DNA of 64,000 bases from Charina bottae (GCA_023362775.1 JALMGJ010000005.1:37877463-37941462), one strand, 5' to 3'; numbered from the stretch's first letter, positions 48,058 through 59,436 are shown. The notes: a model not told the origin generated them from the sequence alone. Made by a program: numbers and translations.

Positions 48058-49597
48058 CAAAATTACTGCCCTGCTGCGTAGCAACCTCCCTGCCTGAGTT
48101 GCTGGAGGCTGTCTCGGGGTTGGCGGTGGAGTTTCCCAGGCTTATGGTCCTGGGGGATTTTAATTTGCCTTCCCTGGGGTGTGCTTCGGAAGCGGCTCGG
48201 GAGTTCATGGCTACCATGGCAGCCATGGGCCTGTCCCAGATTATTCGGGACCCGACTCGTGACAGTGGACTCACCCCGGATTTAGTTTTCTTGTCAGAGC
48301 AATGGCAAAGTGATCTGAGGGGAAAGTTAGAACTATCCCCATTGTCATGGTCAGATCACGTCCTGATATCTCTAAGGTTCTCTTATGCCGCCCCACTCCG
48401 CAGGGAGGCAGGACCTATTTGATTGGTCCGCCCCCGGCGACTTATGGACCCAATGAGGTTTCAGAGGGAGCTGGGGGTAATACCCGATGATCTGCTGCAT
48501 GGTCCAACGGAGGCACTGGCCGCAGCCTGGAATAGGGAGGCGGCCGGGGCCTTGGACAGGACCACGCCGATGTGACCTCTCCAGCCCCATTCGACCCGTC
48601 ACTCCCTGTGGTTTACGGAGGAGTTGAGGGTCTTGAAGAGGGTGAAGAGACGTCTAGAGCGCCGCTGGAGAAAGACGAAGGCGGAATCGGACCTAACACA
48701 ATCTAGAGCCGCTATTAAGGCCTACCTTGTGGCGGTAAGAGCGGCGAAACGTGAATATTTCTCCGCTCTTATTGCATCCGCAGAATGCCATCTGAAGGCC
48801 CTGTTCAAGATTACGCGATCTCTCTTAGGTAGGGTGGAGTCGGTGACCCACCTGCAGGGCCGTGCAGAAGAATTTTCTGAGCATCTGCAGGATAAAATCG
48901 CTCGGATTCGGTCTAAGTTGGACTCCATGCGTGAAATGCAGTCTGGGGAGATGCCGGGAGAGCAGCCTGGCCTTATTATCTGGGAACGATTTGATCCTGT
49001 TGGACCTAAGGAAGTGGACAGGATCCTCCGAATTATTAATTCCACCACATGCTATTTAGATCCCTGCCCTTCCTGGCTGGTAAAATCGGCCAGGGAGGTG
49101 ACGTGTGGGTGGGTCCAGGCGATGGTTAACTCATCCTTGTTGGAGGGAGTGTTTCCAACTGCCTTCAAGGAGGCATTGGTGCACTCTCTCCTCAAGAAGC
49201 CATCCCTGGACCCCACCATTCTGGACAATTTTCGTCCAGTCTCCCACCTTCCCTTTTTGGGGAAGGTGGTTGAGAAAGTGGTGGCGTTGCAACTTCAGAG
49301 GACCCTGGATGAAGCGGATTATCTAGACCCTTTTCAGTCAGGTTTCAGGCCGGGATATGGGACGGAGACTGCATTGGTCGCGCTTATGGATGACCTCTGG
49401 CGGGAGCGGGATGGAGGTAGTGCATCCATCCTGGCTCTCTTGGATCTTTCAGCGGCTTTCGATACCATCGACCATGGTATCCTTTTGGGTCGGCTTAGGG
49501 AGTTGGGGGTGGGAGGCGTAGTTTTGCGCTGGTTCACCTCCTTCCTCCAGGGCCGTTCCCAGTCGGTGGTGATAGGGGAGGAGAATTCCCAGGGGTA
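48058..49597 (+). mobile_element. L2-type LINE, well preserved, 3'-truncated
   Basis: One frame runs from 48099 to 49597 with only two TGA interruptions (48420-48422 and 48573-48575). It covers the endonuclease C-terminal part (LRLMVLGDFNLPS; SDHVLISLRF), a basic linker (RVKRRLERRWRKTKAE), and reverse transcriptase up to NFRPVSHLPFLGKVVEKVV, DPFQSGFRPGYGTETALVAL, SILALLDLSAAFDTIDHGIL and RWFTSFLQGRSQSV. It then stops abruptly at 49597, before the YADD box. Losing the 3' end is unusual for a LINE and suggests a later deletion or rearrangement. Confidence 0.92.
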
Positions 49598-51030
49598 GAG
49601 ACACTTATGAAAAAGCTGTTTGGAAAAAAGGAAAAATAATATGTTTTCGAAAGCAGGGAAGAACATAACTCAAAGGCTCACTCCTTGGGATGTGTTTTGT
49701 AATTTAGTAGACATCTCAGCTTGCTCTGCTTTTCTTATGTTGGCTTGCGGTCATTTATTTCTTATTTGGCCTGCACTACCTTGGCTTTGGTGGCCATGCT
49801 CACCATTTTGATTCCCCTTGGCAGTTTCCTTAGCAACTGCTGGTTTTACAGAAAGGCTTATAATTAATTCAGGTCACAGGGCTGTTTCATTTGGTTTATT
49901 CCCTCTGGCCTTTACGAATATATTGTTATAAACACGGTTAATTCTCCAGTATTGCACTATATATGAGAGAGGCCATTTTTCACCAGGTAGATATAAAATA
50001 AAATGAGTCATGACAAATAGCTATCTGTAGCAAACCTGAGAGGTTTTTAGAAGGAAGGAAGGAAGGAAGGAAGGAAGGAAGGAAGGAAGGAAGGAAGGAA
50101 GGAAGGAAGGAAGGAAGGAAGGAAGGAAGGAATATAATATTGCATATAAATAATCATTACCACCTGTCCATATGAAATCAATCTTTACAAACACTTGGAT
50201 ATGAAATCACAACAGGGCCACATCATATGAATGTCTTCTTACTTATTTTACATTTCCAGCATAACAAAAGTAATAGCAAGTCCTTTTTGAACATTCTCTC
50301 ATGTTCATTAAACCTGAAGAAGAATCTTTTGTTGAATTAATCTCATTTTAAAATGTAAGAAACATGATATTCTTAAAGACTGTAATTCTTTATGTAAGAG
50401 TGCTCGCAAATAATAAATATCCATGGACTTTGGATGCAATGGAAACATTTTTTGCTTGGATTCCAGCAATGGTTTGCTTGTCAAGTCAAGATTTTTCTGC
50501 AAATGACACCATTTATATTCATTTCATAATTATGCAAATGACATAAATTCAGATTTACCAAACACTTGCTCCCTCCGAACCGTCTATTAAATTGAGAGTT
50601 TACTATATACTCACCTCATACATAATGGCTGGCTTCAAACAATGCTGAAGTTTTGGCTTAATGAATATGAACTCAATCCATGGTGTTCTATGTGAGTTTA
50701 CCACTAAAGCTTATTTAACACACTGACGAGTCTGATCACAGTTACTGCTAGCTTGTTTATATTTATGTAGTTCATATGTGAGACAAGGACACGAAAGATG
50801 CCATTTTATTTCTAAGTGTCAGATTTGCACTGATTTCTATACCAGGGATTTTTCGTTTGTGGGTATGTATACTCTGGATAGATGGGTAAGTGAACCATTT
50901 AGTTTTGTTAAGTTTCTGTTAGCACAGAAAAAGATAAGATGGGGAAAAAGATTTGTCTGGAGATGTTATTGGGGACATGTGGACCTGAACATGGAAGAGG
51001 TTACTTACATTTTTAGCTGCTAGATTGCTT
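49598..51030. repeat. Intronic sequence with (GGAA)n array
   Basis: 50053-50131 is a perfect (GAAG)n array of about 19 units. No gene seen in the rest. Confidence 0.8.
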
Positions 51031-51038
51031 ATAATAAT

Positions 51039-51442
51039 TAGGCTGACCATACATCCCATTTTGAACAGGACAGTCCCGTTTTTTTAGCATTTTTCAACCG
51101 TCCCGTCGTTTTCATAAAAATCTCAATTTTGTCCCATTTTTCAAACCCGGCGGGAATGTCGCGGAAGGAGGATCCGAGCCGGAGCACGGACTGGGGGGCG
51201 GGGTTTGCAGACGGGAGCCAATCGTGCGGACTGGGGGGGCGGGGTTTGCAGGCGGGAGCCAATCACGTGGACCGGGGGGCCGGTTTGCAGGCAGGAGCCA
51301 ATTGCGCGGACTGGGGGGGGCAGGGTTTGCAGGCGGGAGCCAATCGTGCAGATTGGGGGCGGGGACCCCTGTCTTTTTCATGAATACAGAATATTACATA
51401 AGACCCCGTCCCGTTTTGCCATCCTGAAATATGGTCAGCCTA
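51039..51442. mobile_element. hAT-type MITE with internal GC-rich tandem repeat
   Basis: 404 bp, perfect 13-bp inverted ends TAGGCTGACCATA, exact 8-bp duplication ATAATAAT (51031-51038, 51443-51450). The centre (about 51187-51352) has four ~40-bp tandem units, each with a G-run/GGCGGGGTTTGCAG part and an AGCCAAT part (CCAAT at 51218, 51259, 51298 and 51340). The second unit holds GCCAATCACGTGGA, identical to 1832-1845. Confidence 0.92.
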
Positions 51443-51450
51443 ATAATAAT

Positions 51451-53009
51451 TCCAGTTGACCATAACTCTATATGTCTTGAATATGAAAATAACATTGCCC
51501 TTTTTGCTCTTAATCATTGCTATCCTTGCATGCTTTCATCCGTATCACATATGGATGTGTGTGTGTTTTTGTGTGTGTGTACACTCCTTTCTCTTCCTTG
51601 AAAATGAACCTGTCCTTGGTGCAGTTGAGTCTGCATAATGAAAAGAATTTCTAATTTGAATGATGCATCATCTTCCTGTTGAATTGTAATTCTTCACTCC
51701 ACACCATCTTCTTATTCTGAAAGGTCATCCAAATGATGTTTAAAATTATGGAGTTGCTTCTTTTTTTAGGCTTGCCATTATTCCATGTTTCGTGCCTCTC
51801 TTATTTAAAATGCAGTGAAAAGGAGATTGACAGAGCCAAGTCAGTCTCAGTTCTTAGATTGCCATAGTAACATTCTTGACATCAGAGGAGGAATGTGTGC
51901 AGAATTCTAAAATGTGCATATGTTACACCAGGAGACAAATGTTTAGTGCTTGAATGCCTCTCAGTCCTCATTGCAACTGCTTCTAAAATCAAAGTGCTAG
52001 AAACAGTATCAGAACTGAAGATCGGTTGATTTAGACTTCTGCACTAAGATGGTTTCACTGACCCATACACATTCATAACTAGCATTCCCAGCTCTCCTAT
52101 CTCAAGCATATTATTTGGAGATATAAAGATTGAACCTGGAACCTTATGCATGTAAATAATACAGTCCACTCTCAGCTGTTGGCTGTTGCCTTATTCTGGT
52201 GGCACTGAGATTACACACTGCCTTAGACTGGAGTTACACTTAACATTTTGGGGTACCTGGAGGCTGCAGTAGGCATGCTGGTGATGCAAAGTGGGCATGA
52301 GCAGAATTTGGGGCAAGAGGAGTCATGTTTCCTGGTGGAAAATTTGGGGAGTACCTTTGTATTTTAAAATTATGTTTGCTGCACTAGTTCATTCAATTTG
52401 CTTTGTCAAATAAATTCACATTCCACAAATATTCTTCTAGACTTAAGAAATACATTAAATAACTAAGGGGATGTCACACATTTTTTTCTTATCCCCTGCT
52501 CAATGTTCAATAATTTGCTAAGCGTTCAGTTTATTTTCCTGTATGCTTTACATTTTGGGACATGCAAAACATTTTGTGCATAGACCATTTTCTGCACAGA
52601 GCAGTTGCTTTTAGTTGATCGATGTTCATACTGAAACATGCAGGTTTCAGGCAGATACGTCTTGGGATAGGGAATGGGAAAAAGTAAAGAATATTGGCAG
52701 TGACAAATAGCAGCTAAAGGGTTATTGGAAGATAGACTCTGGGAGAAATGGGGGAGCGGCTAGTTGGATATACCACACTTATAGCCAGATTGGCTGCTAC
52801 TACAACTACTGCTGTCCTTGGCTTCAAGTGAAGCGTATCCAGCTGGCTGGCCTGCGCCCCCCTTCTCTTTCCAGCATCTTCCTTTTCCTACCTCCCCTTA
52901 GCAGCTGCCATCAACATCGATACATCAAGTCGATTTTTCCAACATTATAAGTTGATCACCCATCTCGGTAAATCCACAGTTTATTGATGTGAATGAACGT
53001 AAGAATTGT
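51451..53009. other. No recognisable gene
   Basis: About 1.5 kb of AT-rich intronic sequence; nothing identified. Confidence 0.45.
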
Positions 53010-53011
53010 CT

Positions 53012-53193
53012 ACATGCAGGTAGATAAATAGGTACCACTTCGGTGGGAAGGTAACAGCGTTCCGTGCGTGTCATGCCAGCCACATGACCGTGGAAGCGTC
53101 TTTGGACAACGCTGGCTCTTTGGCTAACAAACGGAGATGAGCACCGGCCCCTAGAGTCGGACACGACTGTGCAGGGGAACCTTTACCTTTTTA
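53012..53193 (+). repeat. tRNA-derived SINE, 5'-truncated
   Basis: Only the 3' half (AGGTACCACTTCGGTGGG through AGTCGGACACGACTG to CCTTTACCTTTTT) is present; the tRNA head is missing. Confidence 0.88.
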
Positions 53194-53695
53194 CTCCAAA
53201 CTTGGAACTTATTACTATATGAAGAACTATTGCTTATTACTGTTTTTCTACACTTCGCAAAATGTTTATTCCAAAAGGGAATATTGTGATTGGTATGCAT
53301 GTATGTATGTATGTTCTAAGCTTATTTTAGAGCCAGTATATCATTCTTCATTTCAAAATATCAAGGAACTATGCCGTTAGTTTTTATCACCTGTCATTAG
53401 AAATGGCTCTAAGAACTGACAGATTTCTCCCAGGCAGGCTAGATTGGAAACAATTAACAAGCCCACAGTAATCCAATTCTAATAAGGAATTTTATTGTAA
53501 AAAAACTAAGAAGCCTTTATGAAATAATTCCAATGACTACTGTGTATCAAAAGCAGGTCTTACATATAGTGAATTCAGGGTTCATTTGTTGCACCCCTTT
53601 GTGGCCCACAGTATTCAATAAGCTGGATGGACCAACTGTCCATCTGTCTTTTGCTGTGGTAATGTCAGGATTTTCCCATGAGTATGTGAGAACTT

Positions 53696-53911
53696 GCCAA
53701 CCTAGCAATTCGAAAGCATGCACATGCAAGTAGATGAATAGGTACCACTTCGGTGGGAAGGTAACAGCGTTCCGCGTGCGTCATGCCAGCCACATGACCG
53801 TGGAAGCGTCTTCGGACAACGCTGGCTCTTCGGCTAACAAACGGAGATGAGCACCGGCCCCTAGAGTCGAACACGACTGCACAAATGTGCGGGGGGAACC
53901 TTTACCTTTAC
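53696..53911 (+). repeat. tRNA-derived SINE, 5'-truncated, with target duplication
   Basis: Begins within the body at TGCCAACCTAGCAATTCG and ends CCTTTACCTTTAC. An exact 12-bp duplication TATGTGAGAACT flanks it (53684-53695, 53912-53923). Confidence 0.93.
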
Positions 53912-54405
53912 TATGTGAGAACTAACTCTCAAAGAAATCACAAAAAAGCATTTATAGGGTGCATGTTACCCAGGAACTTCAATTCTGTCATAGACTCCTG
54001 ATGTAGAAGTCTTGGTATTACTTTTCCATATAATGTTTTCAAGTGAAATGTTTCTCTTAGGGAGAGAAAAAAAGATCACATATCATTGGGGCATTGATAG
54101 GGCTGATGCAAGATTTTTACTGTTTCACTTGGCTGGTCTGAGAGTTGCATCCTAGCATCCTTTGTAACATTGCGGAGTGCTTCGGAAAGCACCTCACAGG
54201 TTAATGGGCATCCCTACAAAAGCCTGCTGGTCGCAGTAGATAATTCTACACTTGTCTTGCAGTGCCTAACCCTAGATGCAGTAGACCAACACACCTAAAA
54301 AGTACTTTCATCCCCTCTGACTTTAGAGCTACTGTTTTCTCCCCATCAGCCAATAGGAAAAAACTGAACACAAGCAATACCAATTTAAGTAAGTAAGTAA
54401 GCAAG

Positions 54406-55496
54406 CATGGGTGGTCCCCTACTTACAAACTTTCGAGTTGCAATCTTTCACCGATACGAATGAGATGGTCCTGGAAGTCAGGAGAAGGCGGGAAAGGGTT
54501 AGTTTCCGGCGTGCCACAAACTAACCCTTTACTGCCTTCTCCCAGCTTCCAGTCCTGCCCTCCGGTCCCGCCTTCCGGTCCTGCCTTCTCACATACAGTA
54601 CTAACCCTTTCCCGCCTTTTCCCGCCTTCTGGTCATGCCGTCTTGTATTTTTAGTTGTGTGTGGTGTGTGGCGACTGCAAATGTCTGCAATTAAGTGCAA
54701 CAGTGATAATGGTTAGGGGGGTAGCCTAAAGAAGCGGCAATCCATTACAATGCTAACGAAGATGGAGATATTGAAGAGAAGGGGTGTGTGGTGGATTTCG
54801 GCAGTGCCGCTGGTTCTCAGGAAGGAGGGAGCACATTCCAAGAAGGTGGAAGACATAAGAGGAGACATAGTCCAGGGGGCAGTTGTGGGAAAACCAAGAG
54901 ATTCAGAATAGCCCCGCCCTAGAGCTTCCCCTAGAGTTTCCCCTTAGGTCAGGTAGAGTAGCTTTAGTCTGGCAAGATTCTGTCTATACTGCATTAGCAA
55001 ATAAAGAACTGAAGTTTGGCTGGACCGATTCTTTGTCATTCTTGGGCTGGTCTTAACGTGGGGGGAGAAGATGGTGAACATGGCACGTTCCTACGGCATG
55101 AATCGTTCCACAGTTGGAACGATAATTAAGAACAAAGACAAGATCATGAATCATGTGCAAAGTTCAGTGCCTGTGCAATCCATGATGATTAGCAAGAGGA
55201 AAGGAAAAGTGATGGAAGAGATGGAGACACTGCTCAGCATGTGGATCGAAGATCAGCATCAGCGGCGTGTGCCACTCAGCCTAATGCTGATCCAGGAGAA
55301 GGCTAAGAGCTTATTCCATGACTTGCAACAGAAGGCTGGTGAGGGTGCTGCTGAAGAGGCATTCGTTGCAAGTCATGGGTGGTTCCAGTGCTTTAAAGCT
55401 TGTGCGAACTTTCATAACATGAAAGTGAGTGGCAAGGCGGTGAGTGCGGACGAGGCTGCAGCCAAGGAGTTCCCAGAAACCCTCAAGGAGATCATC
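54406..55496 (+). mobile_element. Tigger/pogo-type DNA transposon, 5' portion
   Basis: Starts with CATGGGTGGTCCCCTACTTA, a Tigger-like terminal repeat. A broken frame begins near 54680 (KKRQSITMLTKMEILK), and after a ~285-bp interruption resumes at 55068 with ARSYGMNRSTVGTIIKNKDK, a CENP-B-type helix-turn-helix. The second DNA-binding helix domain follows (MWIEDQHQRRVPLSLMLIQE; SHGWFQCFKACANFHNMKVS). The element breaks off after ETLKEII (55496), before any DDE catalytic residue, where Penelope-like sequence takes over. Confidence 0.85.
54783..55066 (+). mobile_element. Insert in the Tigger frame, LTR-like
   Basis: About 285 bp separates two adjoining parts of the Tigger N-terminus. It starts near TGTGTGGTGGATTTCGG and has a promoter-like GCCCCGCCC, a polyadenylation signal GCAAATAAAGAAC and an end TTGGGCTGGTCTTAACG, an arrangement resembling a solo LTR. 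AGAAG occurs at both edges and may be the target duplication. Family unknown and boundaries approximate. Confidence 0.4.
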
Positions 55497-56312
55497 TTAT
55501 ATAGCATCTTCCAGCAAAATGGATACCCACTCAACTTTATCAAAAAGTGCCTGACCACTCAACCCACCACAGCAAAACCAACAGAAGCTATGAAAAGGAT
55601 TACACTGCCATACATCAGAAACATCTCAGAAACTACTAATAGACTGTTACAACCACACGGCATCACCGTAGCACACAAACCAACCCAAACCCTTCAGAAC
55701 GTTGTAAGTAACCCAAAAGACCCAGTAGCCCAAGAAGAAAAAACAGGAGTTATCTACAACATACAGTGTAAGGACTGTAGCAGCCACTATGTAGGACAGA
55801 CCGGCAGAAGACTAGCAGAACGCATCCACGAACACCAACTAGCAGTCAGAAGACATGATGAAAACTCCTTAATCTCACAACACATGGACAGACTTAACCA
55901 TACTTTCAACTGGGAAACTGTGAGCATCTTAAACCAAGCCAAATCCAAAAATGCTAGAGAATTCCTGGAAGCTTGGCACTCAGACAAAGCAGCCATCAAC
56001 AGACACATAGAGGTAAACAACATTTACATACCATTCATAAGAGACAATAGAAAAGCCAGAAGACCAGAAGACCTCCTTGCCAGCAATCATCACCCAGATA
56101 TGCAAAGATTAACACCAAGATTAGCACCAGAGGAACCATCAAACAGCAGAATATACCCTAATCAAGGAACTATTAACTCAGTCAATCAACCAAGCAGCAA
56201 ACAACAGCCCAATCAAGGAACTACCAAGGAGAGAACAACACCTCCACCAACACAAGCAGGACAAGCCATGGTATATAAACAGAGAGCATGTCCCACTCCC
56301 TTTTCACACTGA
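55071..56312 (+). CDS. Chimeric ORF: Tigger DNA-binding domain fused to Penelope GIY-YIG region
   Basis: 413 uninterrupted codons. Residues 1-142 are the paired helix-turn-helix DNA-binding region of a Tigger transposase. From residue 143 the sequence is the C-terminal part of a Penelope-like protein: reverse-transcriptase thumb (FQQNGYPLNFIKKCL; KRITLPYIRNISETTNRLL), then a GIY-YIG endonuclease at about residues 226-330 (VIYNIQCKDCSSHYVGQTGR with CxxC; AREFLEAWHS with the likely catalytic Glu). It stops at the normal Penelope end. The palm of the reverse transcriptase and the transposase DDE domain are both missing. It may be an accident of insertion at a position that kept phase. A 1.2-kb open fusion of a DNA-binding domain and a nuclease domain is nevertheless unusual. 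Confidence 0.75.
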   Translation: MVNMARSYGMNRSTVGTIIKNKDKIMNHVQSSVPVQSMMISKRKGKVMEEMETLLSMWIEDQHQRRVPLSLMLIQEKAKSLFHDLQQKAGEGAAEEAFVASHGWFQCFKACANFHNMKVSGKAVSADEAAAKEFPETLKEIILYSIFQQNGYPLNFIKKCLTTQPTTAKPTEAMKRITLPYIRNISETTNRLLQPHGITVAHKPTQTLQNVVSNPKDPVAQEEKTGVIYNIQCKDCSSHYVGQTGRRLAERIHEHQLAVRRHDENSLISQHMDRLNHTFNWETVSILNQAKSKNAREFLEAWHSDKAAINRHIEVNNIYIPFIRDNRKARRPEDLLASNHHPDMQRLTPRLAPEEPSNSRIYPNQGTINSVNQPSSKQQPNQGTTKERTTPPPTQAGQAMVYKQRACPTPFSH

Positions 56313-56385
56313 AGATGTTGCCTAGCCTGGCAATGAAACATCTGCAAATTTACAACAAGGCTCAGAGAGCACCAAGGACTCCATG
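55497..56385 (+). mobile_element. Penelope-like element, 3' part (family 3)
   Basis: Encodes the thumb and GIY-YIG region described for the chimeric frame, followed by a 3' UTR with TGAAGATGTTGCCTAGCCTG and GGCAATGAAACATCTGCAA, typical of Penelope-like 3' ends. 5'-truncated at the Tigger junction. Its 3' edge abuts the LINE at about 56386, so no target duplication is visible. Confidence 0.85.
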
Positions 56386-57870
56386 GAGTATGAAACTGAA
56401 TAAAGCAGCAGGCACAGATGAAATAAGAACAGAACAAATAAAACAGTTTGGTCCTCGTACTTTGGAGTGGCTTTTGCAATTGATGAATAAGTGTATTGAT
56501 GAGCTTAAGATCCCCAAACAGTGAAGGTGGGCTAGAGTTGCTGCTTTACTGAAACCTGGTAAAGAGTTGGATGACCCAAAAAACTATCGACCGGTGTCAC
56601 TCCTTTGCCATCTCTACAAGGTGTTGGAATGGATGATCCTTAACCGAATTGTGGACACTATTGATAGAAAAACCATGAAGGAACAGGCAGGTTTCAGATC
56701 GGGGAGGTCATGCTGTGGCCAATTACTTAATCTTACGCAATATATTGAAGACAGCTATGAACGAAAGATGATCACTGGAGTGGCTTTTATTGACTTAACT
56801 GCAGCATATGATACTGTTAATCATAGGATACTGCTACGCAAGATAAATAGTCTCACTGGAGACAGTGGGCTTACTAGGGTTACTGGCAGTCTATTACAGA
56901 ATCAGAGATTTTATGTGACCTTGAATGGAAAGAATAGTAGATGGAGGTTACAGAAGAATGGCCTGCCACAAGGGAGCGTACTGTCCCCGATATTATATTA
57001 TATATATATATACAAATGATCAACGAGTTCCTGACAACACACAAATGTTTATCTATGCAGATGACAAAGCAGTGGCTACACAAGGATCTAGTTTTGATGA
57101 GATAGCTGGAAGACTCAGTGTGACACTGGAAAAATTAGGACAATATTATACTATTAATCATCTGAGGCCTAACCTAAGTAAGACTCAAGTGTATGCTTTC
57201 CAACTTCGAAATTGAGACGCCGGGGCTAAACTGAATGTTATATGGCAAGGGAAGCGATTACAGAATTGCTCTACACCGAAGTATCTTGGTGTGACACTTG
57301 ATCGAATGCTTTCCTTTAAAAAACACTGCCTGAATATTAAGGCTAAGGTTAGTGTGAGGAATAATATTATCAGAAAACTGACAAATTATACATGGGGAGC
57401 CCAGCCATCCACATTACGAACATCAGTTTTGGCCTTGAGTGTAGCTGCAGCAGAGTATGCCGCTCCAGTATGGAACGCGTCTGCACATGTGAAACAAGTT
57501 GATATCGCCGTAAATGAAGCAGTACGAATAGTGACAGGATGTCTTAAACCTACACCAATTGAGAAAATGTACCCATTTGTCGGTATTGCACCACCTAAGA
57601 TCAGGAGAGAAGTAGCTGCAGATGTTGAGAGAACAAAACAAGAAAATGATTCCCGGCACCCTCTGTATGGGTATGAGCCTCAAACCCATCAATTAAAATC
57701 TAGGAAGAGTTTTACGGTAAGAACAAACACCCTTGAGGGTATGCAAGAACAAAACCAAATTGGCAGATGGAGGAGAAAAATCACTGACCAAGGAATAGTT
57801 CCAGAGGAGAATATGGCTGAGGGATCCGATCTCCCTTACGTCATTTGGAGGACTTTGAATAGGTTGAGGG
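56386..57870 (+). mobile_element. Non-LTR retrotransposon, reverse transcriptase (left part)
   Basis: Starts inside the fingers (NKAAGTDEIRTEQIKQFGP). KNYRPVSLLCHLYKVLEWMI, GFRSGRSCCGQLLNLTQ, VAFIDLTAAYDTVNHRILL, NGLPQGSVLSPILYYIY and MFIYADDKAVATQ (catalytic YADD, near 57050) follow. Then come YLGVTLDRMLSFKKHCLNIK, YAAPVWNASAHVKQVDIAVN, GCLKPTPIEKMYPFVGIAPP. Two nonsense codons (56522 and 57213) and a frameshift in a TATATA run near 57000 are the only breaks in 1.5 kb. The RT type resembles elements I associate mainly with arthropods; clade not determined. It continues past the copia insertion at 63080. Confidence 0.85.
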
Positions 57871-58358
57871 TTTTGTAGTTTTTAATAATTTGTGAGATCA
57901 GAGTTATAGAAATATTGAGAGATAAATGAACTGAAAAAACTTGCAGTAGAAAAATGCTGCTTTTATTTTAAAACAAAGAAAACAGGAACTTAGCTTGCTT
58001 TCTTCAGCCGAAGAGAAGCACATGGCTATTTAACATAAGAATTACTACATAGTTGTTCTCGTATAGGAGTAAACACAAAAGGAAGATTTACATTTTAAAG
58101 CCTTTACAATTACAACTTCGCAGTACCTGAGTGGACAATGTGTGACATGTGACCACTCACCCATTACTTATTTGGAAAAGGACCAACAGGTAACTTTCTG
58201 ATTGGCTAAACCAACCAGACCCTCAGGCACCAGCAATCAACATTTCTGAGGGGGGAGTTAGCAAGAGCATTTCTGACTCCTACAGGAAAAAAACTTTTCA
58301 GCTTGACTTTTAAAATTAGCTTTCCATATTCTTTCTGTATCATAAAATATATACAACA
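57871..58358 (-). repeat. Copia 3' LTR
   Basis: 488 bp. On the element's strand it begins TGTTGTATATATTTTATG and ends CTACAAAA. The 5-bp target duplication fits this end, so the terminus is TG...AA rather than TG...CA, unless the last three bases are outside the LTR proper. Confidence 0.95.
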
Positions 58359-58367
58359 CTCCCCTTT
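58359..58367 (-). promoter_or_regulatory. Copia polypurine tract
   Basis: AAAGGGGAG on the element's strand, directly between the RNase H stop codon (58368-58370) and the 3' LTR. Primer for plus-strand DNA synthesis. Confidence 0.85.
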
Positions 58368-59436
58368 TTATGTCCAGAAAGAATTTGGAAACAAGCCCAA
58401 TTTTGTTACCAACTCCTTGTGCCTAACACCAGGCAGAGGCTTTGTAAATATGTCAGCTAACATTAATTTAGTTTCACAATATTTTAAAATAACCTTTTTC
58501 TTGGCTATAAAATCTTTAACAAGATGAAAACGAACATCAATGTGCTTTGTCCGATTTCTGGAACCTTCAGATAAAGCTAAGTGTATACAGGCTTCGTTGT
58601 CTTCATAAATTGTTACAGGCTGGCTTAAAATGACTCCAATGTCTTGCAACAATTGTGTAAACCAGATTACCTCATTGCACAGTTGTGCCAATGCATAAAA
58701 TTCAGCTTCAGCCGTGCTGATAGCTAGTACTGTTTGTTTTCTGGAATACCATGCAATAGTTGACTTAGCAAATGTAATTACAGTCCCAGAAGTAGACTTC
58801 CTATCACTGAGATCCCCAGCCCAATCTGAATCACACCAGCACTCTAACTTCCTCTGTGTCTGTAGCAGACAATCTTAAACAATAATCTTTGGTGCCCTGT
58901 AAATAATGAAAAAGCCTTTTCAATCCAGACTTTGCAACAGATGTGGGATGTTCCACATATCTGCTCAAAATGGACACACTGTTTGAAATATCCGGCCTGC
59001 TGTGATTCGCAATATAAAGCAGACTACCAATGGCTGATCTGAAATTATCTCCTTCAGATAACTCATCATCCCCCTTTTCCCCCTCCTCTTTTAGAAACTC
59101 GGGAAGCATGGGGGAAGAGACAGACTTACAGTCTTGCATTTTAAAATCTTCCAGCAGTTTCTTAATTTTACTACTCTGACTTATGAGAAAACTGCCATCT
59201 TTTTCTCTATGAATTTCTAATCCCAAGTAATTATTAACTGCTCCAAGACATTTCAAAGTGAAATTGTTTTTCATACAAACCTCAAAATCATGCTTTTGTT
59301 TGTCTGATGATGTGAGCAGCAACAAATCATCCACATATAAGCATAAGTACATTATACCTTGCCTATCATTCTTTACATACACACATGGATCAGCAATTCC
59401 CTTCTGAAACCCAAAATTTTGTAAAGTTTTGTCCAA
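58368..59436 (-). pseudogene. Copia reverse transcriptase C-terminal half and RNase H
   Basis: One frame (59436-58831) contains the catalytic LCLYVDDLLLL box and the KKLLEDFKMQDCKSVSSPM and SRPDISNSVSILSRY segments. After a frameshift near 58860 the RNase H part appears (CDSDWAGD, STAEAEFYALAQ, YEDNEACIHLALSEG, RTKHIDVRFHLVKD, ADIFTKPLPG) and ends at 58368. In the active element this would make and finish the cDNA. The frameshift separates RNase H from RT. Confidence 0.9.
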
